Assembly: GCA_958496175.1 (NCBI GenBank)
Contig: OY292279.1
Location: forward strand, 992,001-1,056,000
Reading direction: 5' to 3'
DNA from: Sisyra terminalis
Taxonomy: Eukaryota > Arthropoda > Insecta > Neuroptera > Sisyridae
Length of the DNA stretch: 64,000 nucleotides
The notes beneath the pieces were generated by a model. The model had not been told where the DNA came from. It made no database searches and worked only from the letters and a program-made list of their open reading frames with translations. The translations under genes were made by a program, and so were the position numbers. Within the stretch, counting starts at the first letter, position 1. Every line of letters begins with the position of its first letter. This document shows positions 9,079-22,089 of this stretch, piece by piece.

Positions 9079-9098
9079 ATGCAAAAAATAAAAAGCAT
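9079..9098. other. ATGC / GCAT pair flanking an A-tract (monomer motif)
   Basis: A 12-nt A-rich tract is flanked by ATGC and GCAT, giving a short inverted repeat around it. This is the first clear array B example. It recurs in nearly every monomer of arrays A, B and C and is among the least variable parts of the unit. Possible roles (bent DNA, nucleosome positioning, protein binding) are inference. Confidence 0.6.
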
Positions 9099-9919
9099 TG
9101 GTTAACTAGATCTATGTAAAATTAGAACGGGAAGTTATAGAGTTTAAAGTCTATGCGAGTAAATTCGACTGATATTGGGTCATTTATAGGGGGTGACTTT
9201 TCATTATGAGATCTAGTTTTCTCAACGGATTATGAATCCAGGCTATCAAGTGAATAATAATGAGAAAAAAATTTTGTCCTGTGGGTTACAAGACAATCAC
9301 AATTCCATTTCAAAATTTAAAAAAGGACAATTTTCGAGTGCATAAAAAGGATATAAGGGATGATTTGTTTCGCCAATATTGAGTTGAATATTAAAGATTA
9401 AATCATCCTTAACTACTATGCAAAAAATAAAAAGCATTAGTTAACTAGATCCTTGTAAAATTAGAACGGAAAGTTAAGGAGTTGAAAGTCAATGCGAGAA
9501 AATTCGACTGATATTGGGTCATTTAAAGGGGGCGACTTTTCATTATGAGGTCTAGTTTTCTCAACGGATTATGAATCCAGGCAATCAAGTGAAATAAAAT
9601 GTGAAAAAAATTTGTCCTGTGGGTTACAAGACAATCACAATTCCATTTCAAAATTTCAAAAAGGACAATTTTCGAGTGCATAAAAAGGATATAAGGGATG
9701 ATTTGTTTCGCCAATATTGAGTTGAATATTAAAGATTAAATCATCCATAACTACTATGCAAAAAATAAAAAGCATTGGTTAACTAGATCCCTGTAAAATT
9801 AGAACGGAAAGTTAAGGAGTTGAAAGTCAATGCGAGAAAATTCGACTGATATTGGGTCATTTAAAGGGGGCGACTTTTCATTATGAGGTCTAGTTTTCTC
9901 AACGGATTATGAATCCAGG

Positions 9920-12631
9920 CAATCAAGTGAATTATAATGTGAAAATAAATTTGTCCTGTGGGTTACAAGACAATCACAATTCCATTTCAAAATTTCAAAA
10001 AGGACAATTTTCGAGTGCATAAAAAGGATATAAGGGATGATTTGTTTCGCCAATATTGAGTTGAATATTAAAGATTAAATCATCCTTAACTACTATGCAA
10101 AAAATAAAAAGCATTAGTTAACTAGATCCTTGTAAAATTAGAACGGAAAGTTAAGGAGTTGAAAGTCTATGCGAAAAAATTCGACTGATATTGGGTCATA
10201 TAAAGGGGGTGACTTTTCAATATGAGGTCTAGTTTTTTCAACGGATTAGGAATTCAGGCTATCAAGTGAAATAAAATGTGAAAAAAATTTGTCCTGTGGG
10301 TTACAAGACAATCACAATTCCATTTCAAAATTTCAAAAAGGACAATTTTCGAGTGCATAAAAAGGATATAAGGGATGATTTGTTTCGCCAATATTGAAAT
10401 GAATATTTAAGAATAAATCATCCTTAACTACTATGCAAAAAATAAAAAGCATTGGTTAACTAGATCCTTGTAAAATTAGAACGGAAAGTTAAGGAGTTGA
10501 AAGTCTATGCGAAAAAATTCGACTGATATTGGGTCATTTAAAGGGGGTGATTTTTCATTATAAGGTCTAGTTTTCTTAACGAATTATGAATCCAGGCTAT
10601 CAAGTGAATTATAATGTGAAAAAAATTTTGTCCTGTGTCCCAAAGGACACCCGCAATATGATATCAAATTTTCAAAAAGGAAAAATTTTGGAGTGCATAA
10701 AAAGAATATAAGGGATGATTGGTTTCGCCAAAATTGAATTGAATATTAAAGAATAAATCATCCTTAACTACTATGCAAAAAATAAAAAGCATTGGTTAAC
10801 TAGATCCTTGTAAAATTAGAACGGGAAGTTAAGGAGTTGAAAGTCTATGCGAAAAAATTCGACTGATATTGGGTCATTTAAAGGGGGTGACTTTTCATTA
10901 TGAGGTCTAGTTTTCACAACGGATTATGAATCCAGGCTATCAAGTGAATTATAATGTGAAAATAAATTTGACCTGTGGGTTACAAGACAATCACAATTCC
11001 ATTTCTAAATTTCAAAAAGGACAATTTTCGAGTGCATAAAAAGGATATAAGGGATGATTTGTTTCGCCAATATCGAGTTGAATATTGAAGATTAAATCAT
11101 CCTTAACTACTATGCAAAAAATAAAAAGTATTGGTTAAATAGATCCCTTAAAAATTAGAACGGGAAGTTAAGGAGTTTAAAGTCTATGCGAAAAAATTCG
11201 ACTGATATTGGGTCATTTAAAGGGGGCGACTTTTCATTATGAGGTTTAGTTTTCTCAACTGATTATGAATGCAGGCAATCAAGTGAATTATAATGTGAAA
11301 ATAAATTGGTCCTGTGGGTTACAAGACAATCACAATTCCATTTCAAAATTTCAAAAAGGACAATTTTCGAGTGCATAAAAAGGATATAAGGGATGATTTG
11401 TTTCGCCAATATTGAGTTGAATATTAAAGATTAAATCATCCTTAACTACTATGCAAAAAATAAAAAGCATTAGTTAACTAGATCCTTGTAAAATTAGAAC
11501 GGAAAGTTAAGGAGTTGAAAGTCTATGCGAAAAAATTCGACTGATATTGGGTCATATAAAGGGGGTGACTTTTCAATATGAGGTCTAGTTTTTTCAACGG
11601 ATTAGGAATTCAGGCTATCAAGTGAAATAAAATGTGAAAAAAATTTGTCCTGTGGGTTACAAGACAATCACAATTCCATTTCAAAATTTCAAAAAGGACA
11701 ATTTTCGAGTGCATAAAAAGGATATAAGGGATGATTTGTTTCGCCAATATTGAAATGAATATTTAAGAATAAATCATCCTTAACTACTATGCAAAAAATA
11801 AAAAGCATTGGTTAACTAGATCCTTGTAAAATTAGAACGGAAAGTTAAGGAGTTGAAAGTCTATGCGAAAAAATTCGACTGATATTGGGTCATTTAAAGG
11901 GGGTGATTTTTCATTATAAGGTCTAGTTTTCTTAACGAATTATGAATCCAGGCTATCAAGTGAATTATAATGTGAAAAAAATTTTGTCCTGTGTCCCAAA
12001 GGACACCCGCAATATGATATCAAATTTTCAAAAAGGAAAAATTTTGGAGTGCATAAAAAGAATATAAGGGATGATTGGTTTCGCCAAAATTGAATTGAAT
12101 ATTAAAGAATAAATCATCCTTAACTACTATGCAAAAAATAAAAAGCATTGGTTAACTAGATCCTTGTAAAATTAGAACGGGAAGTTAAGGAGTTGAAAGT
12201 CTATGCGAAAAAATTCGACTGATATTGGGTCATTTAAAGGGGGTGACTTTTCATTATGAGGTCTAGTTTTCACAACGGATTATGAATCCAGGCTATCAAG
12301 TGAATTATAATGTGAAAATAAATTTTACCTGTGGGTTACAAGACAATCACAATTCCATTTCTAAATTTCAAAAAGGACAATTTTCGAGTGCATAAAAAGG
12401 ATATAAGGGATGATTTGTTTCGCCAATATCGAGTTGAATATTGAAGATTAAATCATCCTTAACTACTATGCAAAAAATAAAAAGTATTGGTTAAATAGAT
12501 CCCTTAAAAATTAGAACGGGAAGTTAAGGAGTTTAAAGTCTATGCGAAAAAATTCGACTGATATTGGGTCATTTAAAGGGGGCGACTTTTCATTATGAGG
12601 TTTAGTTTTCTCAACTGATTATGAATGCAGG
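9920..12631. repeat. Tandem tetramer (1356 bp) duplication with chimeric junction
   Basis: Unit 1 is about 9920-11275 and unit 2 about 11276-12631. Shared rare variants are gcattagtta (10111 and 11467), attttggagtgcataaaaag (10685 and 12041) and gatttttcattataagg (10549 and 11905). The monomer at the junction is chimeric. Its left part (ggtttag, actgattatgaatgcagg) matches the end of unit 2, and its right part (caatcaagtg) matches the start of unit 1. This places the exchange at about 11272-11276. Confidence 0.88.
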
Positions 12632-14094
12632 CTATCAAGTGAATTATAATGTGAAAAAAATTTTGTCCTGTGTCCCAAAGGACACCCGCAATATGATATC
12701 AAATTTTCAAAAAGGAAAAATTTTGGATTGCATAAAAAGGATATAAGGGATGATTTGTTTCGCCAAAATTGAATTGAATATTAAAGATTAAATCATCCTT
12801 AACTACTATGCAAAAAATAAAAAGCATTGGTTAACTAGATCCTTGTAAAATTAGAACGGGAAGTTAAGGAGTTGAAAGTCTATGCGAAAAAATTCGACTG
12901 ATATAGGGACATTTAAAGGGGGTGACTTTTCATTATGAGGTCTAGTTTTCACAACGGATTATGAATCCAGGCTATCAAGTGAATTATAATGTGAAAATAA
13001 ATTTGTCCTGTGGGTTACAAGACAATCACAATTCCATTTCAAAATTTCAAAAAGGACAATTTTCGAGTGCATAAAAAGGATATAAGAGATATTTTGTTTC
13101 GCCAAAATGGAGTAGAATATTAAAGATAAAATCATCCTTAACTACTATGCAAAAAATAAAAAGCATTGGTTAACTAGATCCCTGTAAAATTAGAACGGAA
13201 AGTTAAGGAGTTGAAAGTCAATGCGAGAAAATTCGACTGATATTGGGTCATTTAAAGGGGGCGACTTTTCATTATGAGGTCTAGTTTTCTCAACGGATTA
13301 TGAATCCAGGCAATCAAGTGAATTATAATGTGAAAATAAATTTGTCCTGTGGGTTACAAGACAATCACAATTCCATTTCAAAATTTCAAAAAGGACAATT
13401 TTCGAGTGCATAAAAAGGATATAAGGGATGATTTGTTTCGCCAATATTGAGTTGAATATTAAAGATTAAATCATCCTTAACTACTATGCAAAAAATAAAA
13501 AGCATTGGTTAACTAGATCTATGTAAAATTAGAACGGGAAGTTATAGAGTTTAAAGTCTATGCGAGTAAATTCGACTGATATTGGGTCATTTATAGGGGG
13601 TGACTTTTCATTATGAGATCTAGTTTTCTCAACGGATTATGAATCCAGGCTATCAAGTGAAATATAATGTAAAAAAAATTTTGTCCTTTGGGGCACAAGA
13701 CAATCACAATTCCATTTCAAAATTTCAAAAAGGACAATTTTCGAGTGCATAAAAAGGATATAAGGGATGATTTGCTTCGCCAAAATTGAATTGAATATTA
13801 AAGATAAAATCATCCTTAACTACAATGCAAAAAATAAAAAGCATTGGTTTACTAGATCCCTGTAAAATTAGAACGGAAAGTTAAGGAGTTGAAAGTCTAT
13901 GCGAAAAAATTCGACTGATATTGGGTCATATAAAGGGGGTGACTTTTCAATATGAGGTCTAGTTTTTTCAACGGATTATGAATCCAGGCTATCAAGTGAA
14001 TTATAATGTGAAAATAAATTTGTCCTGTGGGTTACAAGACAATCACAATTCCATTTCAAAATTTCAAAAAGGACAATTTTCGAGTGCATAAAAA

Positions 14095-16810
14095 GGATAT
14101 AAGGGATGATTTGCTTCGCCAAAATTGAATTGAATATTAAAGATTAAATCATCCTTAACTACTATGCAAAAAATATAATACATTGGTTAACTAGATCCTT
14201 GTAAAATTAGAACGGAAAGTTAAGGAGTTGAAAGTCTTTGCGAAAAAATTCGACTGATATTGGGTCATATAAAGGGGGTGACTTTTCAATATGAGGTCTA
14301 GTTTTTTCAACGGATTATGAATTCAGGCTATCAAGTGAAATAAAATGTGAAAAAAATTTGTCCTGTGGGTTACAAGACAATCACAATTCCATTTCAAAAT
14401 TTCAAAAAGGACAACTTTCGAGTGCATAAAAAGGATATAAGGGATGATTTGTTTCGCCAATATTGAGTTGAATATTAAAGATTAAATTATCCTTAACTAC
14501 TATGCAAAAAATATAAAGCATTGGTTAACTAGATCCTTGTAAAATTAGAACGGAAAGTTAAGGAGTTGAAAGTCTATGCGAAAAAATTCGACTGATATTG
14601 GGTCATATAAAGGGGGGACTTTTCAATATGAGGTCTAGTTTTTTCAACGGATTATGAATTCAGGCTATCAAGTGAAATAAAATGTGAAAAAAATTTGTCC
14701 TGTGGGTTACAAGGCAATCACAATTCCATTTCAAAATTTCAAAAAGGACAATTTTCGAGTGCATAAAAAGGATATAAGGGATGATTTGTTTCGCCAATAT
14801 TGAGTTGAATATTTAAGAATAAATCATCCTTAACTACTATGCAAAAAATAAAAAGCATTGGTTAACTAGATCCATGTAAAATTAGAACGGAAAGTTAAGG
14901 AGTTGAAAGTCTATGCGAAAAAATTCGACTGATATTGGGTCATTTAAAGGGGGTGATTTTTCATTATAAGGTCTAGTTTTCTTAACGAATTATGAATCCA
15001 GGCTATCAAGTGAATTATAATGTGAAAAAAATTTTGTCCTGTGTCCCAAAGGACACCCGCAATATGATATCAAATTTTCAAAAAGGAAAAATTTTGGAGT
15101 GCATAAAAAGAATATAAGGGATGATTGGTTTCGCCAAAATTGAATTGAATATTAAAGAATAAATCATCCTTAACTACTATGCAAAAAATAAAAAGCATTG
15201 GTTAACTAGATCCTTGTAAAATTAGAACGGGAAGTTAAGGAGTTGAAAGTCTATGCGAAAAAATTCGACTGATATTGGGTCATTTAAAGGGGGTGACTTT
15301 TCATTATGAGGTCTAGTTTTCACAACGGATTATGAATCCAGGCTATCAAGTGAATTATAATGTGAAAATAAATTTGACCTGTGGGTTACAAGACAATCAC
15401 AATTCCATTTCTAAATTTCAAAAAGGACAATTTTCGAGTGCATAAAAAGGATATAAGGGATGATTTGCTTCGCCAAAATTGAATTGAATATTAAAGATTA
15501 AATCATCCTTAACTACTATGCAAAAAATATAATACATTGGTTAACTAGATCCTTGTAAAATTAGAACGGAAAGTTAAGGAGTTGAAAGTCTTTGCGAAAA
15601 AATTCGACTGATATTGGGTCATATAAAGGGGGTGACTTTTCAATATGAGGTCTAGTTTTTTCAACGGATTATGAATTCAGGCTATCAAGTGAAATAAAAT
15701 GTGAAAAAAATTTGTCCTGTGGGTTACAAGACAATCACAATTCCATTTCAAAATTTCAAAAAGGACAACTTTCGAGTGCATAAAAAGGATATAAGGGATG
15801 ATTTGTTTCGCCAATATTGAGTTGAATATTAAAGATTAAATTATCCTTAACTACTATGCAAAAAATATAAAGCATTGGTTAACTAGATCCTTGTAAAATT
15901 AGAACGGAAAGTTAAGGAGTTGAAAGTCTATGCGAAAAAATTCGACTGATATTGGGTCATATAAAGGGGGGACTTTTCAATATGAGGTCTAGTTTTTTCA
16001 ACGGATTATGAATTCAGGCTATCAAGTGAAATAAAATGTGAAAAAAATTTGTCCTGTGGGTTACAAGGCAATCACAATTCCATTTCAAAATTTCAAAAAG
16101 GACAATTTTCGAGTGCATAAAAAGGATATAAGGGATGATTTGTTTCGCCAATATTGAGTTGAATATTTAAGAATAAATCATCCTTAACTACTATGCAAAA
16201 AATAAAAAGCATTGGTTAACTAGATCCATGTAAAATTAGAACGGAAAGTTAAGGAGTTGAAAGTCTATGCGAAAAAATTCGACTGATATTGGGTCATTTA
16301 AAGGGGGTGATTTTTCATTATAAGGTCTAGTTTTCTTAACGAATTATGAATCCAGGCTATCAAGTGAATTATAATGTGAAAAAAATATTGTCCTGTGTCC
16401 CAAAGGACACCCGCAATATGATATCAAATTTTCAAAAAGGAAAAATTTTGGAGTGCATAAAAAGAATATAAGGGATGATTGGTTTCGCCAAAATTGAATT
16501 GAATATTAAAGAATAAATCATCCTTAACTACTATGCAAAAAATAAAAAGCATTGGTTAACTAGATCCTTGTAAAATTAGAACGGCAAGTTAAGGAGTTGA
16601 AAGTCTATGCGAAAAAATTCGACTGATATTGGGTCATTTAAAGGGGGTGACTTTTCATTATGAGGTCTAGTTTTCACAACGGATTATGAATCCAGGCTAT
16701 CAAGTGAATTATAATGTGAAAATAAATTTGACCTGTGGGTTACAAGACAATCACAATTCCATTTCTAAATTTCAAAAAGGACAATTTTCGAGTGCATAAA
16801 AAGGATATAA
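14095..16810. repeat. Second tandem tetramer (~1354 bp) duplication
   Basis: The marker aaatataatacattgg is at 14171 and 15525, and attttggagtgc at 15091 and 16445, both shifts of 1354. The loss of two bases from ggggggtgac (reads ggggggac, near 14611 and 15966) is in both units. The junction lies between about 15412 and 15466: the left side carries the ttctaaattt variant seen at 16764, and the right side carries the gcttcgccaaaattgaatt variant seen at 14114. Confidence 0.85.
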
Positions 16811-19800
16811 GGGATGATTTGTTTCGCCAATATTGAGTTGAATATTGAAGATTAAATCATCCTTAACTACTATGCAAAAAATAAAAAGTATTGGTTAAAT
16901 AGATCCCTTAAAAATTAGAACGGGAAGTTAAGGAGTTTAAAGTCTATGCGAAAAAATTCGACTGATATTGGGTCATTTAAAGGGGGCGACTTTTCATTAT
17001 GAGGTTTAGTTTTCTCAACTGATTATGAATGCAGGCTATCAAGTGAATTATAATGTGAAAAAAATTTTGTCCTGTGTCCCAAAGGACACCCGCAATATGA
17101 TATCAAATTTTCAAAAAGGAAAAATTTTGGATTGCATAAAAAGGATATAAGGGATGATTTGTTTCGCCAAAATTGAATTGAATATTAAAGATTAAATCAT
17201 CCTTAACTACTATGCAAAAAATAAAAAGCATTGGTTAACTAGATCCTTGTAAAATTAGAACGGGAAGTTAAGGAGTTGAAAGTCTATGCGAAAAAATTCG
17301 ACTGATATAGGGACATTTAAAGGGGGTGACTTTTCATTATGAGGTCTAGTTTTCACAACGGATTATGAATCCAGGCTATCAAGTGAATTATAATGTGAAA
17401 ATAAATTTGTCCTGTGGGTTACAAGACAATCACAATTCCATTTCAAAATTTCAAAAAGGACAATTTTCGAGTGCATAAAAAGGATATAAGAGATATTTTG
17501 TTTCGCCAAAATGGAGTAGAATATTAAAGATAAAATCATCCTTAACTACTATGCAAAAAATAAAAAGCATTGGTTAACTAGATCCCTGTAAAATTAGAAC
17601 GGAAAGTTAAGGAGTTGAAAGTCAATGCGAGAAAATTCGACTGATATTGGGTCATTTAAAGGGGCGACTTTTCATTATGAGGTCTAGTTTTCTCAACGGA
17701 TTATGAATCCAGGCAATCAAGTGAATTATAATGTGAAAATAAATTTGTCCTGTGGGTTACAAGACAATCACAATTCCATTTCTAAATTTCAAAAAGGACA
17801 ATTTTCGAGTGCATAAAAAGGATATAAGGGATGATTTGCTTCGCCAAAATTGAATTGAATATTAAAGATAAAATCATCCTTAACTACAATGCAAAAAATA
17901 AAAAGCATTGGTTAACTAGATCTATGTAAAATTAGAACGGGAAGTTATAGAGTTTAAAGTCTATGCGAGTAAATTCGACTGATATTGGGTCATTTATAGG
18001 GGGTGACTTTTCATTATGAGATCTAGTTTTCTCAACGGATTATGAATCCAGGCTATCAAGTGAAATATAATGTAAAAAAAATTTTGTCCTGTGGGGTACA
18101 AGACAATCACAATTCCATTTCAAAATTTCAAAAAGGACAATTTTCGAGTGCATAAAAAGGATATAAGGGATGATTTGCTTCGCCAAAATTGAATTGAATA
18201 TTAAAGATAAAATCATCCTTAACTACAATGCAAAAAATAAAAAGCATTGGTTAACTAGATCCCTGTAAAATTAGAACGGAAAGTTAAGGAGTGGAAAGTC
18301 TATGCGAAAAAATTCGACTGATATTGGGTCATATAAAGGGGGTGACTTTTCAATATGAGGTCTAGTTTTTTCAACGGATTATGAATCCAGGCTATCAAGT
18401 GAATTATAATGTGAAAATAAATTTGTCCTGTGGGTTACAAGACAATCACAATTCCATTTCAAAATTTCAAAAAGGACAATTTTCGAGTGCATAAAAAGGA
18501 TATAAGGGATGATTTGCTTCGCCAAAATTGAATTGAATATTAAAGATTAAATCATCCTTAACTACTATGCAAAAAATATAATACATTGGTTAACTAGATC
18601 CTTGTAAAATTAGAACGGAAAGTTAAGGAGTTGAAAGTCTTTGCGAAAAAATTCGACTGATATTGGGTCATATAAAGGGGGTGACTTTTCAATATGAGGT
18701 CTAGTTTTTTCAACGGATTATGAATTCAGGCTATCAAGTGAAATAAAATGTGAAAAAAATTTGTCCTGTGGGTTACAAGACAATCACAATTCCATTTCAA
18801 AATTTCAAAAAGGACAATTTTCGAGTGCATAAAAAGGATATAAGGGATGATTTGTTTCGCCAATATTGAGTTGAATATTAAAGATTAAATTATCCTTAAC
18901 TACTATGCAAAAAATAAAAAGCATTGGTTAACTAGATCCATGTAAAATTAGAACGGAAAGTTAAGGAGTTGAAAGTCTATGCGAAAAAATTCGACTGATA
19001 TTGGGTCATTTAAAGGGGGTGATTTTTCATTATAAGGTCTAGTTTTCTTAACGTATTATGAATCCAGGCTATCAAGTGAATTATAATGTGAAAAAAATTT
19101 TGTCCTGTGTCCCAACGGACACCCGCAAAATGATATCAAATTTTCAAAAAGGAAAAATTTTGGAGTGCAAAAAAAGAATATAAGGGATGATTGGTTTCGC
19201 CAAAATTGAATTGAATATTATAGATTAAATCATCCTTAACTACTATGCAAAAAATAAAAAGCATTGGTTAACTAGATCTTTGTAAAATTAGAACGGGAAG
19301 TTAAGGAGTTGAAAGTCTATGCGAAAAAATTCGACTGATATTGGGTCATATAAAGGGGGTGACTTTTCAATATGAGGTCTAGTTTTTTCAACGGATTATG
19401 AATCCAGGCTATCAAGTGAATTATAATGTGAAAATAAATTTGTCCTGTGGGTTACAAGACAATCACAATTCCATTTCAAAATTTCAAAAAGGACAATTTT
19501 CGAGTGCATAAAAAGGATATAAGAGATATTTTGTTTCGCCAAAATGGAGTTGAATATTAAAGATTAAATCATCCTTAACTACTATGCAAAAAATAAAAAG
19601 CATTGGTTAACTAGATCTTTGTAAAATTAGAACGGGAAGTTAAGGAGTTGAAAGTCTATGCGAGTAAATTCGACTGATATTGGGTCATTTAAAGGGGGTG
19701 CCTATTCATTATGAGGTATAGTTTTCTCAACGGATTATGAATCCAGGCTATCAAGTGAAATATAATGTAAAAAAAATTTTGTCCTGTGGGGTACAAGACA

Positions 19801-20282
19801 ATCACAATTCCATTTCAAAATTTCAAAAAGGACAATTTTCGAGTGCATAAAAAGGATTTAAGGGATGATTTGTTTCGCCAATATTGAGTTGAATACTAAA
19901 GATTAAATCATCCTTAACTACTATGCAAAAAATAAAAAGCATTGGTTAACTAGATCCCTGAAAAATTAGAACGGAAAGTTAAGGAGTTTAAAGTCTATGC
20001 GAGAAAATTCGACTGATATTGGGTCATTTAAAGGGGGCGACTTTTCATTATGAGATTTAGTTTTCTCAACTGATTATGAATCCAGGCTATCAAGTGAATT
20101 ATAATGCGAAAAAAATTTTGTCCTGTGGGTTACAAGACAATCACAATTCCATTTCAACATTTCAAATAGGACAATTTTCGAGTGCATAAAAAGGATATAA
20201 GGGATAATTTGTTTCACCAAAATTGAGTTGAATATTAAAGATTAAATCATCCTTAACTACTATGCAAAAAATAAAAAGCATT

Positions 20283-21100
20283 GGTTAACTAGATCCATGT
20301 AAAATTAGAACGGGAAGTTATAGAGTTTAAAGTCTATGCGAGAAAATGCGACTGAATTTGGGTCATTTCAAGGGGGTGACTTTTCATTATGAGGTCGAGT
20401 TTTCTCAACGGATTATGAATCCAGGCTATCAATTAAATTATTATATGAAAAAAAAATTGTCCTGTATGCCAAAGGACACCCGCAATACCGTTTTAAAGCT
20501 TCAAAAAGGACAATTTTCGAAAGCATAAAAAGGATATAAGATGTATTTTGTTTCGCCAAAATGGAATAGAATATTAAAGATTAAATCATCCTTAACTACT
20601 ATGCAAAAAATAAAAAGCATTGGTTAAGTAGATCTTTGTAAAATTAGAACAGGAAGTTAAGGAGTTGAAAGTCTATGCGAGAAAATTCGACTGATATTGA
20701 GTCATTTAAAGGGGGCGACTTATCATTATGAGGCCTAGTTTTCTCAACGGATTATGAATCCAGGCTATCAATTAAATTATTATATGAAAAAAAATTTGTC
20801 CTGTATGTCAAAGGACACCCGCAATACCGTTTTAAAGTTTCAAAATGGACAATTTTCTAGTGCATTAAAAGGATATAAGAGATATTTTGTTTCGCCAAAA
20901 TGGAATAGAATATTAAAGATTAAATCATCCTTAACTACTATGCAAAAAATAAAAAGCATTGGTTAAGTAGATCCTTGTAAAATTAGAACGGGAAAATAAG
21001 GAGTTGAAAGTCAATGCGAGAAAATTTGACTGATATTGAGTCATTTCAAGGGGGTGACTTTTCATTATGAGGTCTAGTTTTCTCAACGGATTATGAATCC
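20283..21100. repeat. B2 block X, copy 1 (repeats at 26665-27482)
   Basis: Shift 6382 bp. Shared diagnostics are cgactgaatttgggtcattt, ttcaagggggtgac, aggtcgagttttctc, tcaattaaatta and ttcgaaagcataaaaagg. The two copies differ at scattered single bases (agaaaatgcg at 20341 against agaaaattcg). A related monomer sits at 58139 in array C. Confidence 0.8.
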
Positions 21101-21650
21101 AGGCTATTAAGTGAATTATAATGTGAAAAATTTTATGTCCTGTATGCCAAAGGACACCCGCAATACCGTTTTAAAGTTTCAAAAAGGACAATTTTCTAGT
21201 GCATTAAAAGGATATAAGAGATATTTTGTTTCGCCAAAATGGAGTAGAATATTAAAGATTAAATTATCCTTAACTACTATGCAAAAAATAAAAAGCATTG
21301 TTTTACTAGATCCATGGAAAATTAAAACGGGAATTTATAGAGTTGAAAGTCTATGCGAAAAAATTCGACTGATATTGGGTCATTTAAAGGGGGTGACTTT
21401 TCATTATGAGGTCTAGTTTTCACAACGGATTATGAATCCAGGCTATCAAGTGAATTATAATGTGAAAATAAATTTGTCCTGTGGGTTACAAGACAATCAC
21501 AATTCCATTTCAACATTTCAAATAGGACAATTTTCGAGTGCATAAAAAGGATATAAGGGATAATTTGTTTCACCAAAATTGAGTTGAATATTAAAGATTA
21601 AATCATCCTTAACTACTATGCAAAAAATAAAAAGCATTGGTTAACTAGAT
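20961..21650. repeat. B2 block Y, copy 1 (repeats at 25987-26676)
   Basis: Shift 5026 bp over about two monomers, with apparently identical sequence including ggaaaataaggag, aatttgactgatattgag and gtgaaaaattttatgtcc. Similarity stops at gatccctgaaaa (21650) against gatccatgtaaa (26676). Confidence 0.82.
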
Positions 21651-22089
21651 CCCTGAAAAATTAGAACGGGAAGTTAAGGAGTTTAAAGTCTATGCGAGAA
21701 AATTCGACAGATATTGGGTCATTTAAAGGGGGGTGAGTTTTCATTATACGGTCTAGTTTTCTCAACGGATTATTAATCCAGGCTACCAAGTGAATTATAT
21801 TGTGAAAAAAACACCCGCAATATCGTTTAAAAGTTTCAAATAGGACAATTTTTTAGTGCATAAAAAGGATATAAGGGATGATTTGTTTCACCAAAATTGA
21901 ATTGAATATTAAAGATTAAATCATCTTTAACTACTATGCATAAAATAAAAAGCATTGGTTAAGTATATCCTTGTAAAATTAGAACGGGAAGTTAAGGAGT
22001 TGAAAGTCTATGCGAAAAAATTCGACTGATATTGGGTCATTTAAAGGGGGTGACTTATTATTATGAGGTATAGTTTTCTCAACGGATTA

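Larger units (their letters stand above)
8921..20270. repeat. Domain B1: tetramer- and 13-mer-organised satellite
   Basis: Monomers carry ggttaactagatccttgtaa and mix the two variable-segment forms. A distinctive monomer (gatctatgtaaaattag with gttatagag) starts near 9100, 13507 and 17909, shifts of 4407 and 4402 bp or 13 monomers. Another 13-monomer marker, atatagggacattt, is at 12901 and 17305. Shorter tetramer duplications nested inside are listed separately. Confidence 0.85.

Noticed and set aside
9523..9714. Isolated minus-strand frame of 63 codons in domain B1
   Set aside because: It is part of an ordinary monomer; neighbouring monomers have stops in the same frame.
10722..10740. CENP-B-box-like sequence (ttcgccaaaattgaa) in monomers
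   Set aside because: Only the TTCG and one A of the core match; the CGGG part is missing, so the motif is not supported.
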